A stretch of DNA of 64,000 bases, taken from assembly GCF_003987135.1 (NCBI RefSeq), contig NZ_PIPJ01000008.1, forward strand, positions 53,755 through 117,754, read 5' to 3'. Positions 1 to 9,131 of this stretch are shown one piece after another. The notes beneath the pieces are model-generated. The model was not told the DNA's origin, did not search any database, and worked only from the letters and a program-made list of their open reading frames with translations. Every line of letters begins with the position of its first letter. The stretch's first letter is position 1. The stretch comes from Aliidiomarina iranensis (lineage in GTDB: Bacteria > Pseudomonadota > Gammaproteobacteria > Enterobacterales > Alteromonadaceae). The translations under genes and the position numbers were made by a program.

Positions 1-276
1 GGCATTTTCTTACCGCTCATTACCACAAATTGTGCGGTACTCGGCGTGGCGTTACTGAACGTTAATGAACAGCATAATTTTGTCCAATCTATCGTATACG
101 GTTTTGGCGCAGCTCTTGGTTTTTCTCTAGTGTTGGTGCTCTTTGCCGCTCTGCGCGAGCGCGTAGCCGCCGCTGATGTACCCAAGCCTTTTCGCGGTGC
201 TGCTATCGGCATGATCTTAGCGGGTTTGATGTCGTTGGCATTTATGGGCTTTGCCGGATTGGTGAGTAGTTCATGA
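1..276 (+). CDS. rsxA: RsxA/RnfA, electron transport complex membrane subunit (5' end missing)
   Basis: Only the last 91 residues are present; the frame is open from base 1, so the start lies outside the window. RsxA is an integral membrane subunit of the Rsx/Rnf complex, which moves electrons between ferredoxin and NAD(H) coupled to ion transport and, in E. coli, helps keep SoxR reduced. The segment carries the family stretch [15 protein letters not shown], where the NCAV cysteine belongs to the RnfA/RnfE iron-sulfur site, and ends with a hydrophobic helix. It overlaps rsxB by 4 bases, as expected inside the rsxABCDGE operon. The GTG at 46 is internal and is not a start. Confidence 0.95.
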   Translation, partial: GIFLPLITTNCAVLGVALLNVNEQHNFVQSIVYGFGAALGFSLVLVLFAALRERVAAADVPKPFRGAAIGMILAGLMSLAFMGFAGLVSSS

Positions 277-875
277 GTTGGTTAGTTGGTATTATCGCAC
301 TTTCCGCTATTGCTCTGGCGGCGGGGTTAATTTTGGGCTTTGCCGCGATTCGCTTTCGCGTTGAAAGTGATCCTATCGTGGAACAAATTGATGGTTTGCT
401 GCCACAAACCCAATGTGGGCAATGTGGTTACCCAGGTTGCCGGCCCTATGCGGAAGCAATAGCGAATGGTGATGAACTTAATAAATGCCCACCGGGCGGC
501 CAAGCTACGATAGATCAACTGGCCGATTTACTCGGCCGTGAGGCAAAACCACTAGATGAAGCCCATGGCGAAGAAGCGCAGAAAACTGTAGCAGTGATCC
601 GTGAAGATGAGTGCATTGGCTGCACAAAATGTATTCAAGCGTGCCCTGTAGATGCCATCTTAGGTGCCGCCAAGCAAATGCATACGGTTATCGCGGATGA
701 ATGCACAGGTTGCGATTTGTGTGTAGAGCCTTGCCCTGTTGATTGCATTGATATGGTGCCCGTTGCCACTAAGCCAGAGCGTTGGAAGTGGCAGCTTGAC
801 CAAATTCCAGTGGCGGTTGTTGATGCCGGTCAAAACACCGCAACATCGGCGCCCAGCGCAAGTAAGGTAAGTTGA
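273..875 (+). CDS. rsxB: RsxB/RnfB, iron-sulfur subunit of the Rsx complex
   Basis: This subunit passes electrons within the membrane-bound Rnf/Rsx complex. Residues 1-28 form one N-terminal membrane anchor. A four-cysteine domain follows (C48, C51, C56, C72; motif CGQCGYPGC). Two ferredoxin-type 4Fe-4S motifs come next ([13 protein letters not shown], cysteines 114/117/120/124, and [13 protein letters not shown], cysteines 144/147/150/154). The length of 200 residues is normal for the family. The ATG overlaps the rsxA stop and the TGA overlaps the rsxC start, so translation is probably coupled. All cluster cysteines are present. Confidence 0.97.
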   Translation: MSWLVGIIALSAIALAAGLILGFAAIRFRVESDPIVEQIDGLLPQTQCGQCGYPGCRPYAEAIANGDELNKCPPGGQATIDQLADLLGREAKPLDEAHGEEAQKTVAVIREDECIGCTKCIQACPVDAILGAAKQMHTVIADECTGCDLCVEPCPVDCIDMVPVATKPERWKWQLDQIPVAVVDAGQNTATSAPSASKVS

Positions 876-2833
876 TGGCCGTAGAAATTTCCGCAACAAG
901 TAAGCTATGGCGTTTTCCGGGCGGTATTCATCCGCCGGAACGCAAAGCGCCGGCTAATTTAAACAATATTCAGCGCTTTCCTTTGCCACCCATGCTCTTT
1001 ATCCCGCTGCATCAACATATCGGCGAGGATGGCGAACTCTGTGTTGCAGTAGGTGATTATGTTTTAAAGGGGCAACCGCTCACTATTCCGGGGGTTAATA
1101 ATGGCCTGCCGGTTCATGCAACAACGTCGGGCACCATTACAGCGATTCACGAGCACCCTCTGAACCATCCATCAGGATTAACTGGGCTAACCGTATGCCT
1201 TGAACCTGATGGCAAAGAAGCGTGGTATCCGCGCCAGCCGCTTAACAACATGGATGCCTTAAGCCAACGTGAGGTTTTACAGCATCTTCAGGCTATGGGA
1301 ATAGCGGGCCTCGGGGGCGCCGGTTTCCCAACCGCGCGAAAAGTTGCCGGTGCGAAAAATATTGATGTTTTAATTATCAACGGTGTTGAATGTGAGCCCT
1401 ACATCGCCTCTGATGATCGCTTAATGCGTGAGCATGCCAAAGAAATATTGGCCGGTAGCCATATTTTACAAAAGCTCACCTTTGCCAAGCAACTGGTGAT
1501 TGCTATAGAGGATAACAAGCCAGAAGCTGCGGCAGCATTTCGGGAAGCTATCGAGCAGTTTTCCGTAACTGCTGATTTTTCTGCTGATGGTGCTGACCCA
1601 GCCGGTTCTGCGGCAAGAACCAACAGACAACCGATTTTAAAAATTGTACCTACACGATACCCATCAGGTGGCGAAAAACAGCTTATCCAAGTACTCACCG
1701 GCAAACAGGTGCCGGTGCGCGGCTTACCGGCCGATATTGGTATTCTCATGCAAAATGTGGCAACTGCCTATGCGGTTGAACGTGCCGTGAATCATGGTGA
1801 GCCGCTGCTTGAGCGAGTTGTTACCATTACCGGTGAAGCAGTAAAAAATCCCGGCACAGCTTGGGCTTTATTAGGCACCCCAATTGATTATCTGTTGGCG
1901 CAATCAGGTTTTAAACCCGGTAAAAAACAGCGAGTGATCATGGGTGGCCCAATGATGGGTTTCACCGTTACGAACCTGCAAATTCCAGTGATTAAAACAA
2001 CCAACTGTGTGTTGGCACCTACGCATAAAGAGCTTACGCCGCCACAAGCAGAAATGGCCTGTATACGCTGCGGCGCCTGTGAAATCGCCTGCCCCGCATC
2101 GCTCTTACCACAGCAATTGCAATGGTTAGCAAAAGCTCAAGATTATGCAGGTTTGAAACAGCATCATTTAGCCGATTGTATTGAATGTGGCGCTTGCGCC
2201 TATGTATGCCCAAGCCAAATTCCACTGGTACAATATTATCGGCAAGCGAAAGCGGAAATTCGCGAACAAACGATTGAGCAACAAAAATCGGAAATTGCTC
2301 GGCAACGTTTCGAAGCGCGGCAAGCTCGGCTCGAACGTGAGAAAGAAGAGCGCTTAGAAAAGCACCGCAAAGCCGCTGAAGCTAGGAAGGCAGCGCAGGC
2401 AGCTCGGCAAAGTGAAGCCACTGCAACCGAGCAAGATCCAGTAAAGGCAGCTTTGGCGCGGGTTAAGGCCAAAAAAGCGCAACAAACTGCGCCGGCAGCA
2501 AACACGGAGAGCCCACAAGGCCCCGCAGGCTCAGCGAGCCAAACAACACCTGAGCACAAAGTTGACCAAAAAACCGATCAAAAAGATGCCGTTGCTGCTG
2601 CGGTAGCGCGCGCGAAAGCGAAGAAAGCCGAGCGCGATCGTTTAGCGCAAGCGGAAAACAACAATGAAGCTGAGAAGCCAATTGCTGCCAAGAACGCGCC
2701 TGATCATGATAAAAAAGATGCGGTTGCTGCAGCCGTGGCACGGGCAAAAGCAAAAAAAGCCGAGCGCGAACGCTTAGCGCAAGCGGAAAACAATGCCAGC
2801 ACAACCAACACTAAAGGTAGCGATAACGGATGA
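875..2833 (+). CDS. rsxC: RsxC/RnfC, NADH/FMN-binding subunit of the Rsx complex
   Basis: This is the peripheral subunit thought to bind NADH and FMN and carry two 4Fe-4S clusters. The N-terminal RnfC barrel and NuoF-like core are present (GGAGFPTARK, NGVECEPYIASDD, YPSGGEKQL). The two ferredoxin motifs begin near C396 (CIRCGACEIACP) and C435 (CIECGACAYVCP). After about residue 450 the protein turns into a charged Ala/Lys/Glu/Arg coiled tail with two near-identical blocks (KDAVAAAVARAKAKKAER), a repeat-rich end also seen in enterobacterial RsxC. An in-frame TTG sits at 872, but the ATG at 875 forms a clean TGATG junction with rsxB and was chosen. It overlaps rsxD by 4 bases. Confidence 0.96.
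   Translation: MAVEISATSKLWRFPGGIHPPERKAPANLNNIQRFPLPPMLFIPLHQHIGEDGELCVAVGDYVLKGQPLTIPGVNNGLPVHATTSGTITAIHEHPLNHPSGLTGLTVCLEPDGKEAWYPRQPLNNMDALSQREVLQHLQAMGIAGLGGAGFPTARKVAGAKNIDVLIINGVECEPYIASDDRLMREHAKEILAGSHILQKLTFAKQLVIAIEDNKPEAAAAFREAIEQFSVTADFSADGADPAGSAARTNRQPILKIVPTRYPSGGEKQLIQVLTGKQVPVRGLPADIGILMQNVATAYAVERAVNHGEPLLERVVTITGEAVKNPGTAWALLGTPIDYLLAQSGFKPGKKQRVIMGGPMMGFTVTNLQIPVIKTTNCVLAPTHKELTPPQAEMACIRCGACEIACPASLLPQQLQWLAKAQDYAGLKQHHLADCIECGACAYVCPSQIPLVQYYRQAKAEIREQTIEQQKSEIARQRFEARQARLEREKEERLEKHRKAAEARKAAQAARQSEATATEQDPVKAALARVKAKKAQQTAPAANTESPQGPAGSASQTTPEHKVDQKTDQKDAVAAAVARAKAKKAERDRLAQAENNNEAEKPIAAKNAPDHDKKDAVAAAVARAKAKKAERERLAQAENNASTTNTKGSDNG
2580..2794 (+). repeat. Two direct repeats in the 3' part of rsxC
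   Basis: Two copies of about 84 bases (near 2580-2663 and 2711-2794) encode the block KDAVAAAVARAKAKKAER followed by LAQAENN. The DNA copies differ at many third positions, so the duplication is not recent. They lengthen the charged C-terminal tail outside the redox domains. Confidence 0.85.
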
Positions 2834-3906
2834 GTTTCTATATTGCATCATCACCCCATCACCATCAGCGGCGCACCACTGCGAAACTGATGCAATGGGT
2901 GTTAATCGCCATGCTTCCGGGCTTTTTAGCACAGCTATATTTCTTTGGCTGGGGCGTTATCTTGCAACTGTTGCTGGCAATCGCGGTGGCATTAGCGGCT
3001 GAATCGTTATGCTTACTGGCTCGAGATAGAGCCCCAAGTACCGGCTTGCAAGATAATACAGCCATCGTAACCGCAGCTTTGCTGGCCGTGAGCATTCCAC
3101 CACTTGCACCTTGGTGGATTATTGTTATCGGTACCCTGTTCTCTATCGTGGTGGTAAAACACTTATTCGGTGGCGTTGGCCACAATATTTTTAATCCCGC
3201 CATGGCTGGGTATGTTGTGTTGCTCATCTCCTTCCCGGTACAAATGACAGCCTGGATGCCCCCTACCGGGTTGGCCACCCAAGCCCCGAGCTTTATCGAT
3301 TCGCTGTATTTATTCTTGTTTCAGTTCACTAGCGAAGGGTTTAGCTTAGAGCAAATGCGGCGCGTAGATACGGGCGCTATGCTCGATGCAGTGGTGATGG
3401 CCACCCCGCTTGATCATCTAAAAACACAACTGAGCCAAGGCGCTACGCTCAGTGAGGCCATGCAGCATCCGCAGTTTACCGGCCTCGCAGGCATGGGCTG
3501 GCAGTGGGTGAATTTAGGTTATTTACTCGGTGGTTTATTGCTACTGCAGCAACGAATAATTCAATGGCATATTCCAGTAGCCTTAATTGCATCCTTAGCG
3601 TTTTGCGCTCTGCTCGGCAGCATTTTAGCGCCTGATTATCTACCCGGCCTAAGTATCCATTTATTCAGCGGCGCTACTATGTTCGCGGCCTTTTTTATTG
3701 CTACCGATCCAGTTTCCGCGGCAACCTCTAGCAAAGGTAAGCTGATCTACGCCGGCCTCATTGGCGTTTTGATTTATGTTATCCGCAGCTACGGCGGCTA
3801 CCCTGATGCGGTTGCTTTTGCTGTGCTGCTGGCTAATTTATGTGTGCCGGTTATCGATCAATATACCCGCCCTGTTACTTATGGCCATCGCAAGGAACAA
3901 GGTTAA
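2830..3906 (+). CDS. rsxD: RsxD/RnfD, membrane flavoprotein subunit of the Rsx complex
   Basis: Integral membrane subunit of the NqrB/RnfD family, which carries covalently bound FMN. Many hydrophobic helices are visible along the 358 residues. The family segment HNIFNPAMAGYVVLL is present. The stretch MATPLDHLK contains T192, the likely flavinylated threonine by comparison with E. coli RsxD. A conserved late helix contains FFIATDPVSAAT. The start overlaps rsxC by 4 bases (ATGA) and the stop overlaps the rsxG ATG by 1 base. An odd feature is a run of three histidines near the N-terminus (SSPHHHQRR), which I would not over-read. Confidence 0.96.
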   Translation: MSFYIASSPHHHQRRTTAKLMQWVLIAMLPGFLAQLYFFGWGVILQLLLAIAVALAAESLCLLARDRAPSTGLQDNTAIVTAALLAVSIPPLAPWWIIVIGTLFSIVVVKHLFGGVGHNIFNPAMAGYVVLLISFPVQMTAWMPPTGLATQAPSFIDSLYLFLFQFTSEGFSLEQMRRVDTGAMLDAVVMATPLDHLKTQLSQGATLSEAMQHPQFTGLAGMGWQWVNLGYLLGGLLLLQQRIIQWHIPVALIASLAFCALLGSILAPDYLPGLSIHLFSGATMFAAFFIATDPVSAATSSKGKLIYAGLIGVLIYVIRSYGGYPDAVAFAVLLANLCVPVIDQYTRPVTYGHRKEQG

Positions 3907-4598
3907 TGTTAAAGAATATGCAAAAAAACGGGTTGATTCTGGGCGCTTTTGCTATTGCTGCTACATCGCTCGTAGTAGCCACACAATACCTCACCGCCGA
4001 TCGCATTGCCGAACAACAACGTGGCGAATTATTACGCACCCTAAACACACTGATTCCAGCCGCACAGCATGACAATGATTTGTATGCTGATTGCACTCTA
4101 ATTGCAGCACCTGATGCGCTTGGTGCGCCTTTGCAACCGGTGTATCGTTCGCGCCTAGCGGGTGAAGGCAACGCCTTAGCAATACAAGCCACAGCTACCG
4201 ATGGTTATAGCGGTAACATTCATTTTCTCGTAGCGATTAATGATAATGGATTAGTACAAGGTGTGCGGGTGCTGCAACACAAAGAAACCCCCGGCCTAGG
4301 CGATAAAATTGAACTCAAGAAAAGTGATTGGATTTTATCCTTTGATGGCGAACGAGTGCGCAGCGAAAACGATTCACGATGGGCAGTACGCCGAGATAAT
4401 GGCATGTTCGATCAATTCACGGGCGCCACAATCACCCCACGGGCGTTGGTGAACGCGGTACGCAAAGCGGTTTGGTATGGCCAAGAAAACAGTGCTGAGC
4501 TCTTTGCAGCCGCAAGTAACTGTTATACCGAGAGCACGCAAACCGCTGCAGCCGCCATGAATGAGTTAGAACCGAATATAACGGAGCTGGGCGAATGA
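3906..4598 (+). CDS. rsxG: RsxG/RnfG, FMN-binding subunit of the Rsx complex
   Basis: Periplasm-facing subunit with one N-terminal transmembrane helix (about residues 8-27) and an FMN-binding domain. The flavinylation motif FTGATITP is intact with the acceptor T175. The upstream part carries the family stretch [12 protein letters not shown] longer reading frame extends 5' to 3840 inside rsxD, but the ATG at 3906 overlaps the rsxD stop (TAATG) and gives the normal length of 230 residues with a short positively charged start. The stop overlaps rsxE by 4 bases. Confidence 0.96.
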   Translation: MLKNMQKNGLILGAFAIAATSLVVATQYLTADRIAEQQRGELLRTLNTLIPAAQHDNDLYADCTLIAAPDALGAPLQPVYRSRLAGEGNALAIQATATDGYSGNIHFLVAINDNGLVQGVRVLQHKETPGLGDKIELKKSDWILSFDGERVRSENDSRWAVRRDNGMFDQFTGATITPRALVNAVRKAVWYGQENSAELFAAASNCYTESTQTAAAAMNELEPNITELGE

Positions 4599-5293
4599 AC
4601 AGTGAGTATCGCACTTTAAGCAAAGATGGCCTTTGGGAAAACAACCCGGCACTAGTGCAATTACTGGGGCTCTGCCCACTGTTGGCTGTTTCCGGCACCG
4701 TAACCAACGCGCTTGGTTTAGGGATTGCCACCCTATTAGTGCTGGTGGGCTCAAACATTACGGTATCTCTTGTGCGCAACTTTGTGCCCAATGAAATTCG
4801 TATTCCGGTGTTTGTTATTGTTATCGCCACTTTTGTAACCCTAGTAGAACTGACCATGAATGCCTTTACCTACGGCTTGTATATGGCGTTAGGTATTTTC
4901 ATTCCCTTGATTGTAACCAATTGTGCCATCATCGGCCGCGCCGAAGCTTACGCCTCAAAGAACAATTGGTACAAAGCGGGCTTTGATGGCCTCATGATGG
5001 GCCTTGGTTTTGCTGCCGTTTTAGTGGCGCTAGGCGCCATCCGTGAACTCATCGGCCAAGGCACCTTATTTGATGGCGCTGAGCTGTTGCTCGGAGAATG
5101 GGCAAGCTCGCTAAGAATTCAGCTTATTGAGTTTGATTACCCCCTACTCCTCGCCATATTGCCGCCGGGCGCTTTTATCGGCCTAGGCTTTTTAATTGCT
5201 GGAAAAAACTGGCTTGATGAGAAAAAACGGGAAAAGCTGGCGAAAGCGCCAGTGGAGAAGGCGCAACGCGCTCGCGTAACCCATGTTTCATAA
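4595..5293 (+). CDS. rsxE: RsxE/RnfE, membrane subunit of the Rsx complex
   Basis: Integral membrane subunit homologous to RsxA and NqrD. It has about six hydrophobic helices in 232 residues. The family signature [16 protein letters not shown] contains the cysteine of the RnfA/E iron-sulfur site. The C-terminal tail is basic and soluble. The gene overlaps rsxG by 4 bases and is followed 15 bases later by nth, as in E. coli, which suggests co-transcription. Confidence 0.97.
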   Translation: MNSEYRTLSKDGLWENNPALVQLLGLCPLLAVSGTVTNALGLGIATLLVLVGSNITVSLVRNFVPNEIRIPVFVIVIATFVTLVELTMNAFTYGLYMALGIFIPLIVTNCAIIGRAEAYASKNNWYKAGFDGLMMGLGFAAVLVALGAIRELIGQGTLFDGAELLLGEWASSLRIQLIEFDYPLLLAILPPGAFIGLGFLIAGKNWLDEKKREKLAKAPVEKAQRARVTHVS

Positions 5294-5308
5294 AAAGAAG
5301 AGCAGCGC

Positions 5309-5944
5309 ATGAACCAACAAAAACGTATTGAAATATTAAAACGCTTGCGGGATAACAATCCGAATCCAACAACGGAATTGAATTTTAGTAACCCCTTTGA
5401 GCTACTCATTGCAGTATTGCTCTCAGCGCAAGCTACCGATGTGGGTGTAAATAAAGCCACTGGCCCCCTATTTGCGGTTGCCAATAATCCTGCTGATATG
5501 CTCGCACTCGGTGTGGCTGGCGTAAAAAACTATATAAAAACTATCGGCTTGTTCAACACCAAAGCGGAAAACACTATTAAAACCTGCCGTATCCTTGTTG
5601 AACAACACAATGGTGAAGTGCCCGAAGATCGCGCCGCACTAGAGGCTTTACCCGGTGTTGGCCGGAAAACCGCAAACGTAGTGCTGAATACCGCCTTTGG
5701 TTGGCCCACCATTGCTGTTGATACCCATATTTTTCGGGTGAGCAACCGAACTAAGTTAGCGAAAGGAAAAACTGTTGATGCGGTAGAACAAAAATTGCTC
5801 AAGGTCGTTCCTGCAGAATTTAAAGTGGATGTGCATCATTGGCTCATTCTCCACGGCCGCTATACCTGTGTGGCGCGCAAACCACGCTGCGGCTCCTGCA
5901 TTATTGAAGATTTGTGCGAATTTAAAGATAAAATCGAACTATAA
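5309..5944 (+). CDS. nth: Endonuclease III, DNA glycosylase/AP lyase
   Basis: Base-excision repair enzyme that removes oxidised pyrimidines and cleaves the abasic site. The helix-hairpin-helix LPGVGRKTA is present, with the catalytic lysine at K120 and aspartate at D138 (VDTHIFRVSNR), the same positions as in E. coli. The 4Fe-4S cluster cysteines are C187, C194, C197 and C203 in the expected C-X6-C-X2-C-X5-C spacing. The length of 211 residues matches the family. Position directly after rsxE is the conserved gammaproteobacterial arrangement. Confidence 0.98.
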   Translation: MNQQKRIEILKRLRDNNPNPTTELNFSNPFELLIAVLLSAQATDVGVNKATGPLFAVANNPADMLALGVAGVKNYIKTIGLFNTKAENTIKTCRILVEQHNGEVPEDRAALEALPGVGRKTANVVLNTAFGWPTIAVDTHIFRVSNRTKLAKGKTVDAVEQKLLKVVPAEFKVDVHHWLILHGRYTCVARKPRCGSCIIEDLCEFKDKIEL

Positions 5945-6037
5945 CGCCTATTTTTAACGTTCTGGCCTCGCTGCTATTGGCATCTTTGGCCGTTGTTATG
6001 GTTCGGCTTTAATACCCGTACATATCAATGTGCCGCG

Positions 6038-6097
6038 CTCACGCATATTTTGTTCATGTATGTTGCTCTCATGCATGTTGCACTCATGTATCTTGCA
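6038..6097 (+). repeat. Four imperfect 15-bp tandem repeats between nth and the amidohydrolase gene
   Basis: Units at 6038, 6053, 6068 and 6083 share the core CTCATGTATGTTGCA with one to several changes each. The array sits about 55 bases upstream of the amidohydrolase start. No ORF of interest crosses it. I see no clear nth terminator in this 209-bp gap. Confidence 0.85.
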
Positions 6098-6153
6098 CTG
6101 GGAACGGCGCGCTGTAATACTGAGCTTATGCCCACACATTTGGAGTGACCACA

Positions 6154-7539
6154 ATGAAGCTCACTATGATTGCTTTAATCACGCTGGCGAGTACTTTTGC
6201 CGCAACCACTACTATTCAAAACAGCTATGCGCAAAATTCTGCTCAAGGCTCTGCTCAAGGTTCTGCGCAAAGCTCTGCCCAAGCAATGAGCTCCGGCGCG
6301 AACGCAACATCATCGGCGCAACACGCCAGTATCAGCGATGCCTTGGAGCAACGTGTTATTGAATGGCGCCGTGATCTGCATCAGCACCCAGAATTAAGTA
6401 ATCGCGAGTTTCGTACCTCGGGTGTGGTGGCAGATCACCTTAGATCACTTGGCCTAGAAGTCACTACCGATATCGCCCATACCGGTGTGGTGGCTATTCT
6501 TCGTGGCGCACAACCGGGGCCCACCGTAGCCTTACGTGCAGATATGGATGCTCTGCCGGTACAAGAGCTTACCGATGTGCCGTTCGCATCAACCGCAACG
6601 GGCGAATATCGCGGCCGAGAAGTATCGGTGATGCATGCCTGCGGCCATGATTTACATGTGGCAATGTTAATGGGTGCCGCTGAGCACTTGGCCGGCATGC
6701 AAGAGCAAATCGCTGGCGATATCATGTTTATCTTCCAACCTGCCGAGGAAGGCGCGCCCGAGGGTGAGGAAGGCGGTGCGGAACTCATGCTCAAAGAAGG
6801 GTTGTTCGATATCGCAAAACCCGATGCCGTATTCGGTATTCATGTTTGGTCGGCTGCTACAACGGGCCACATTGGCTATCGCCAAGGCCCGCTAATGGCC
6901 TCCTCCGATCGCTTCGAGATTCGGGTTCTGGGTGAACAAACTCACGGCTCACGCCCTTGGGGCGGAATCGACCCGATAGTAGTGGCTAGCCAAATTATAA
7001 ACAATGTACAAACCATTGTTAGCCGGCAGGTAAATATCACAAAGGCGCCTGCTGTTGTAAGTTTTGGTATTGTTGAAGGCGGTGTGCGCAACAATATTAT
7101 TCCCGATGAAGTTTACTTAGAGGGTACTATTCGCAATTTTGATATGGCTATTCGCAGCGATATTTTTGCCAAACTCACCAACGCTGCCGAGATGACAGCC
7201 GCAGCCAGTGGCGCTCGCGCTGAAGTAACTATTGATGAGGGCTACCCGGTTACGGTAAATAATCCTGATTTGGTAACACAAATGCTGCCTACCACCGAAC
7301 GAATTGTTGGTAGGGAAAACATGTATGAAGCCGATTTAGTAACCGGCGCTGAAGATTTTTCATTTTATGCTTTAGAAGTACCGAGTATGTTTGTGTTTCT
7401 GGGCATTACGCCACCGGGCCAAGATCCGGCCACAGCGCCAAGTAATCATTCTCCCTACTTTTACGCCGACGAAAACTCGTTACGCGTGGGTACTGAGCTT
7501 TTAATAAATTGGGCGTTGGATTATCCAAGCACGCGCTGA
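6154..7539 (+). CDS. Secreted M20-family amidohydrolase/peptidase
   Basis: Metal-dependent hydrolase of the M20 (hippurate / N-acyl amino acid amidohydrolase) family, probably periplasmic or secreted. A signal peptide covers about residues 1-27 (MKLTMIALITLAS to SYAQ). Metal-site motifs are RADMDALPVQE, HACGHDLH (residues 161-168) and FQPAEEG. A dimerisation lid domain fills the middle, and the C-terminal SNHSPYFYADE is typical. Between the signal peptide and the catalytic domain lies a Gln/Ser/Ala linker with repeated QGSA/QSSA coded by a 12-bp repeat. The start was set at the ATG at 6154, with GGAG 8 bases upstream, rather than the in-frame GTG at 6145. The substrate is unknown. Confidence 0.88.
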   Translation: MKLTMIALITLASTFAATTTIQNSYAQNSAQGSAQGSAQSSAQAMSSGANATSSAQHASISDALEQRVIEWRRDLHQHPELSNREFRTSGVVADHLRSLGLEVTTDIAHTGVVAILRGAQPGPTVALRADMDALPVQELTDVPFASTATGEYRGREVSVMHACGHDLHVAMLMGAAEHLAGMQEQIAGDIMFIFQPAEEGAPEGEEGGAELMLKEGLFDIAKPDAVFGIHVWSAATTGHIGYRQGPLMASSDRFEIRVLGEQTHGSRPWGGIDPIVVASQIINNVQTIVSRQVNITKAPAVVSFGIVEGGVRNNIIPDEVYLEGTIRNFDMAIRSDIFAKLTNAAEMTAAASGARAEVTIDEGYPVTVNNPDLVTQMLPTTERIVGRENMYEADLVTGAEDFSFYALEVPSMFVFLGITPPGQDPATAPSNHSPYFYADENSLRVGTELLINWALDYPSTR

Positions 7540-7571
7540 GATTTTAAATATAAACAAATACAAGGATATTC

Positions 7572-8261
7572 ATGAGTGATTCACCGGCCGAGAGCACGAG
7601 TAACGGCACCAAGCCTGTAGCATTAAAAGACCGTTTTCGTGGCTATTTACCCGTTGTGATTGATGTGGAAACCGCTGGCTTTAACGCAAAAACCGACGCG
7701 CTACTGGAAATCGCCGCCGTTATCGTTGATTTTGATGATAACGGCCAATTGGTGCCCATCGCAACACATCATGCGCATATTAAGCCCTTTGCAGGTGCCA
7801 ATATCGAGCAAGCCGCAATTGATTTTAATGGCATTGAGCCGTTCAGTGAGTTGCGTGGTGCCATTGATGAGGGCGAAGCCTTACGCGATATATTTAAAGC
7901 CATACGCAAAGCGCAAAAAGCGGCGGAATGCCAACGTTGTGTGCTCGTTGGCCATAATGCCACGTTTGATCATGGTTTCGTGATGGCAGCTGCCGAGCGG
8001 GCTAACTTGAAGCGCAACCCGTTTCACCCATTTGTTACCTTCGATACGGCGGCGTTGGCTGCACTTACTGTTGGGCAAACCGTGTTAGTGAAGGCGTGCC
8101 GTGCCGCCGGTATTGCATTTGATAGCAAAGAAGCACACAGCGCTGTATATGATACCGAACGCACGGCAGAGCTGTTTTGTTGGATGGTAAACCGCTATCA
8201 GCAGTTAGGTGGTTGGCCGCTCACGCAAGATGAGGCAACGGCCGAGCAGCAAGCTGATTAG
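7572..8261 (+). CDS. rnt: Ribonuclease T
   Basis: DEDDh 3'-5' exonuclease that trims the 3' ends of tRNA and other stable RNAs. Catalytic residues are visible: D31 and E33 (VIDVETAGF), D133 ([10 protein letters not shown]), H189 and D194 ([16 protein letters not shown]). The C-terminal ending GGWPL is characteristic of the family. The length of 229 residues is slightly longer than E. coli because of an N-terminal extension. The gene starts 33 bases after the amidohydrolase and is convergent with grxD. Confidence 0.96.
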   Translation: MSDSPAESTSNGTKPVALKDRFRGYLPVVIDVETAGFNAKTDALLEIAAVIVDFDDNGQLVPIATHHAHIKPFAGANIEQAAIDFNGIEPFSELRGAIDEGEALRDIFKAIRKAQKAAECQRCVLVGHNATFDHGFVMAAAERANLKRNPFHPFVTFDTAALAALTVGQTVLVKACRAAGIAFDSKEAHSAVYDTERTAELFCWMVNRYQQLGGWPLTQDEATAEQQAD

Positions 8262-8281
8262 CAACATACCTTAGGAATAGA

Positions 8282-8306
8282 GGGTACCTAACAACAGAAG
8301 GTACCC
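8282..8306. terminator. Inverted repeat between convergent rnt and grxD
   Basis: GGGTACCT at 8282-8289 pairs with AGGTACCC at 8299-8306 around a 9-base loop. It sits in the 95-bp gap between converging genes, where a terminator is expected. No long T run follows on either strand, so it may be a weak or Rho-assisted terminator. Confidence 0.4.
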
Positions 8307-8356
8307 AGTAACAGAAAAGCTAATACCAAATTGAATCGGTGAGCGTAGGTGGAATC

Positions 8357-8722
8357 TTATTCGCTAGCGCTTTCATCGATTTCTGGCGCCGCCGCAACGA
8401 CCAATGGTTGCAACTCGCCCTGCTGGAACATTTCCAAAATGATATCGCATCCACCGATTAGCTCACCGTTCACCCACAATTGGGGAAAGGTTGGCCAATC
8501 CGCTATCCGGGGTAATTCAGCGCGGATGTCAGGGTTTTGCAGAATATCCACATAAGCAAAAGGTTTACCGCAGGCCATAAGGGCTTGGGAAGCTTGTGCG
8601 GAGAAACCACAACTAGGAAGTTTTGGCGAACCCTTCATATACAATAACACTGGATTTTCAGCGATTTGCTCGCGAATGCGGGCTTCAGTATCTTGGGTTT
8701 GCTCTGGCTGCATATCTTGCAT
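8357..8722 (-). CDS. grxD: Monothiol glutaredoxin (Grx4 type)
   Basis: CGFS-type glutaredoxin, which binds and delivers 2Fe-2S clusters together with glutathione and BolA-like partners. The active-site motif SCGFS is present with C38, and the glutathione-binding WPTFPQLWVNGELIGG and GGCDI motifs follow. The length is 121 residues. AAGGAG lies 5 bases before the ATG, which supports this start. The gene stands alone on the minus strand between rnt and sodB. The 409-bp gap between its start and sodB holds the sodB promoter and no further gene that I can see. Confidence 0.95.
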   Translation of the reverse strand: MQDMQPEQTQDTEARIREQIAENPVLLYMKGSPKLPSCGFSAQASQALMACGKPFAYVDILQNPDIRAELPRIADWPTFPQLWVNGELIGGCDIILEMFQQGELQPLVVAAAPEIDESASE

Positions 8723-8993
8723 AACAACTCCTTAAAATAAAATTAGGCCGATACTACAGGGTTGGCCACTTGCAATTGTCGGTTTCACCACGTTAGGCGT
8801 AACCGAATGCTTATCGCTGCGGTTAGAGCCGTATTGTAACACAAGCAAGGCCTGCGGATGAACCACCGGTGATTATGAATAAGAATGATTTTAGCCCTTG
8901 AAATCCAAAACCCTTGCCTCCATGTATACCCTATTGTTATAGAAAATGTGTTAGCCGCTAACTAGTTACCCTCAGGGATATTTAACGGCCGCA

Positions 8994-9023
8994 TTGTTTG
9001 TTTCGGCGTACAGCCGCTATAAT
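8994..9023 (+). promoter_or_regulatory. Likely sigma-70 promoter of sodB
   Basis: TTGTTT at 8994-8999 and a consensus TATAAT at 9018-9023 are separated by 18 bases. Transcription would start near 9030, leaving a leader of about 100 bases before sodB. I do not see a clear Fur box here. Confidence 0.55.
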
Positions 9024-9131
9024 AAGAAACGAATTTAGGATCACGGTTCCTTTTGCCCACTTTTTTATTTTAGTTATCTTTGAAATGGGTAATGGGTGCT
9101 AGCATTTAGTTAATGAATGGAGAAGCATAAT

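Noticed and set aside
2847..2870. His-rich start of RsxD as a second leader peptide or metal site
   Set aside because: Only three adjacent histidines in a conserved membrane protein N-terminus; no attenuator structure follows.
3840..3905. Longer 5' extension of rsxG
   Set aside because: The ATG at 3906 overlaps the rsxD stop and gives the normal protein; the extension is only rsxD sequence read in another frame.
8723..9131. Possible small gene or RNA between grxD and sodB
   Set aside because: No ORF with a ribosome site and no terminator-like hairpin are visible; only the sodB promoter is supported.
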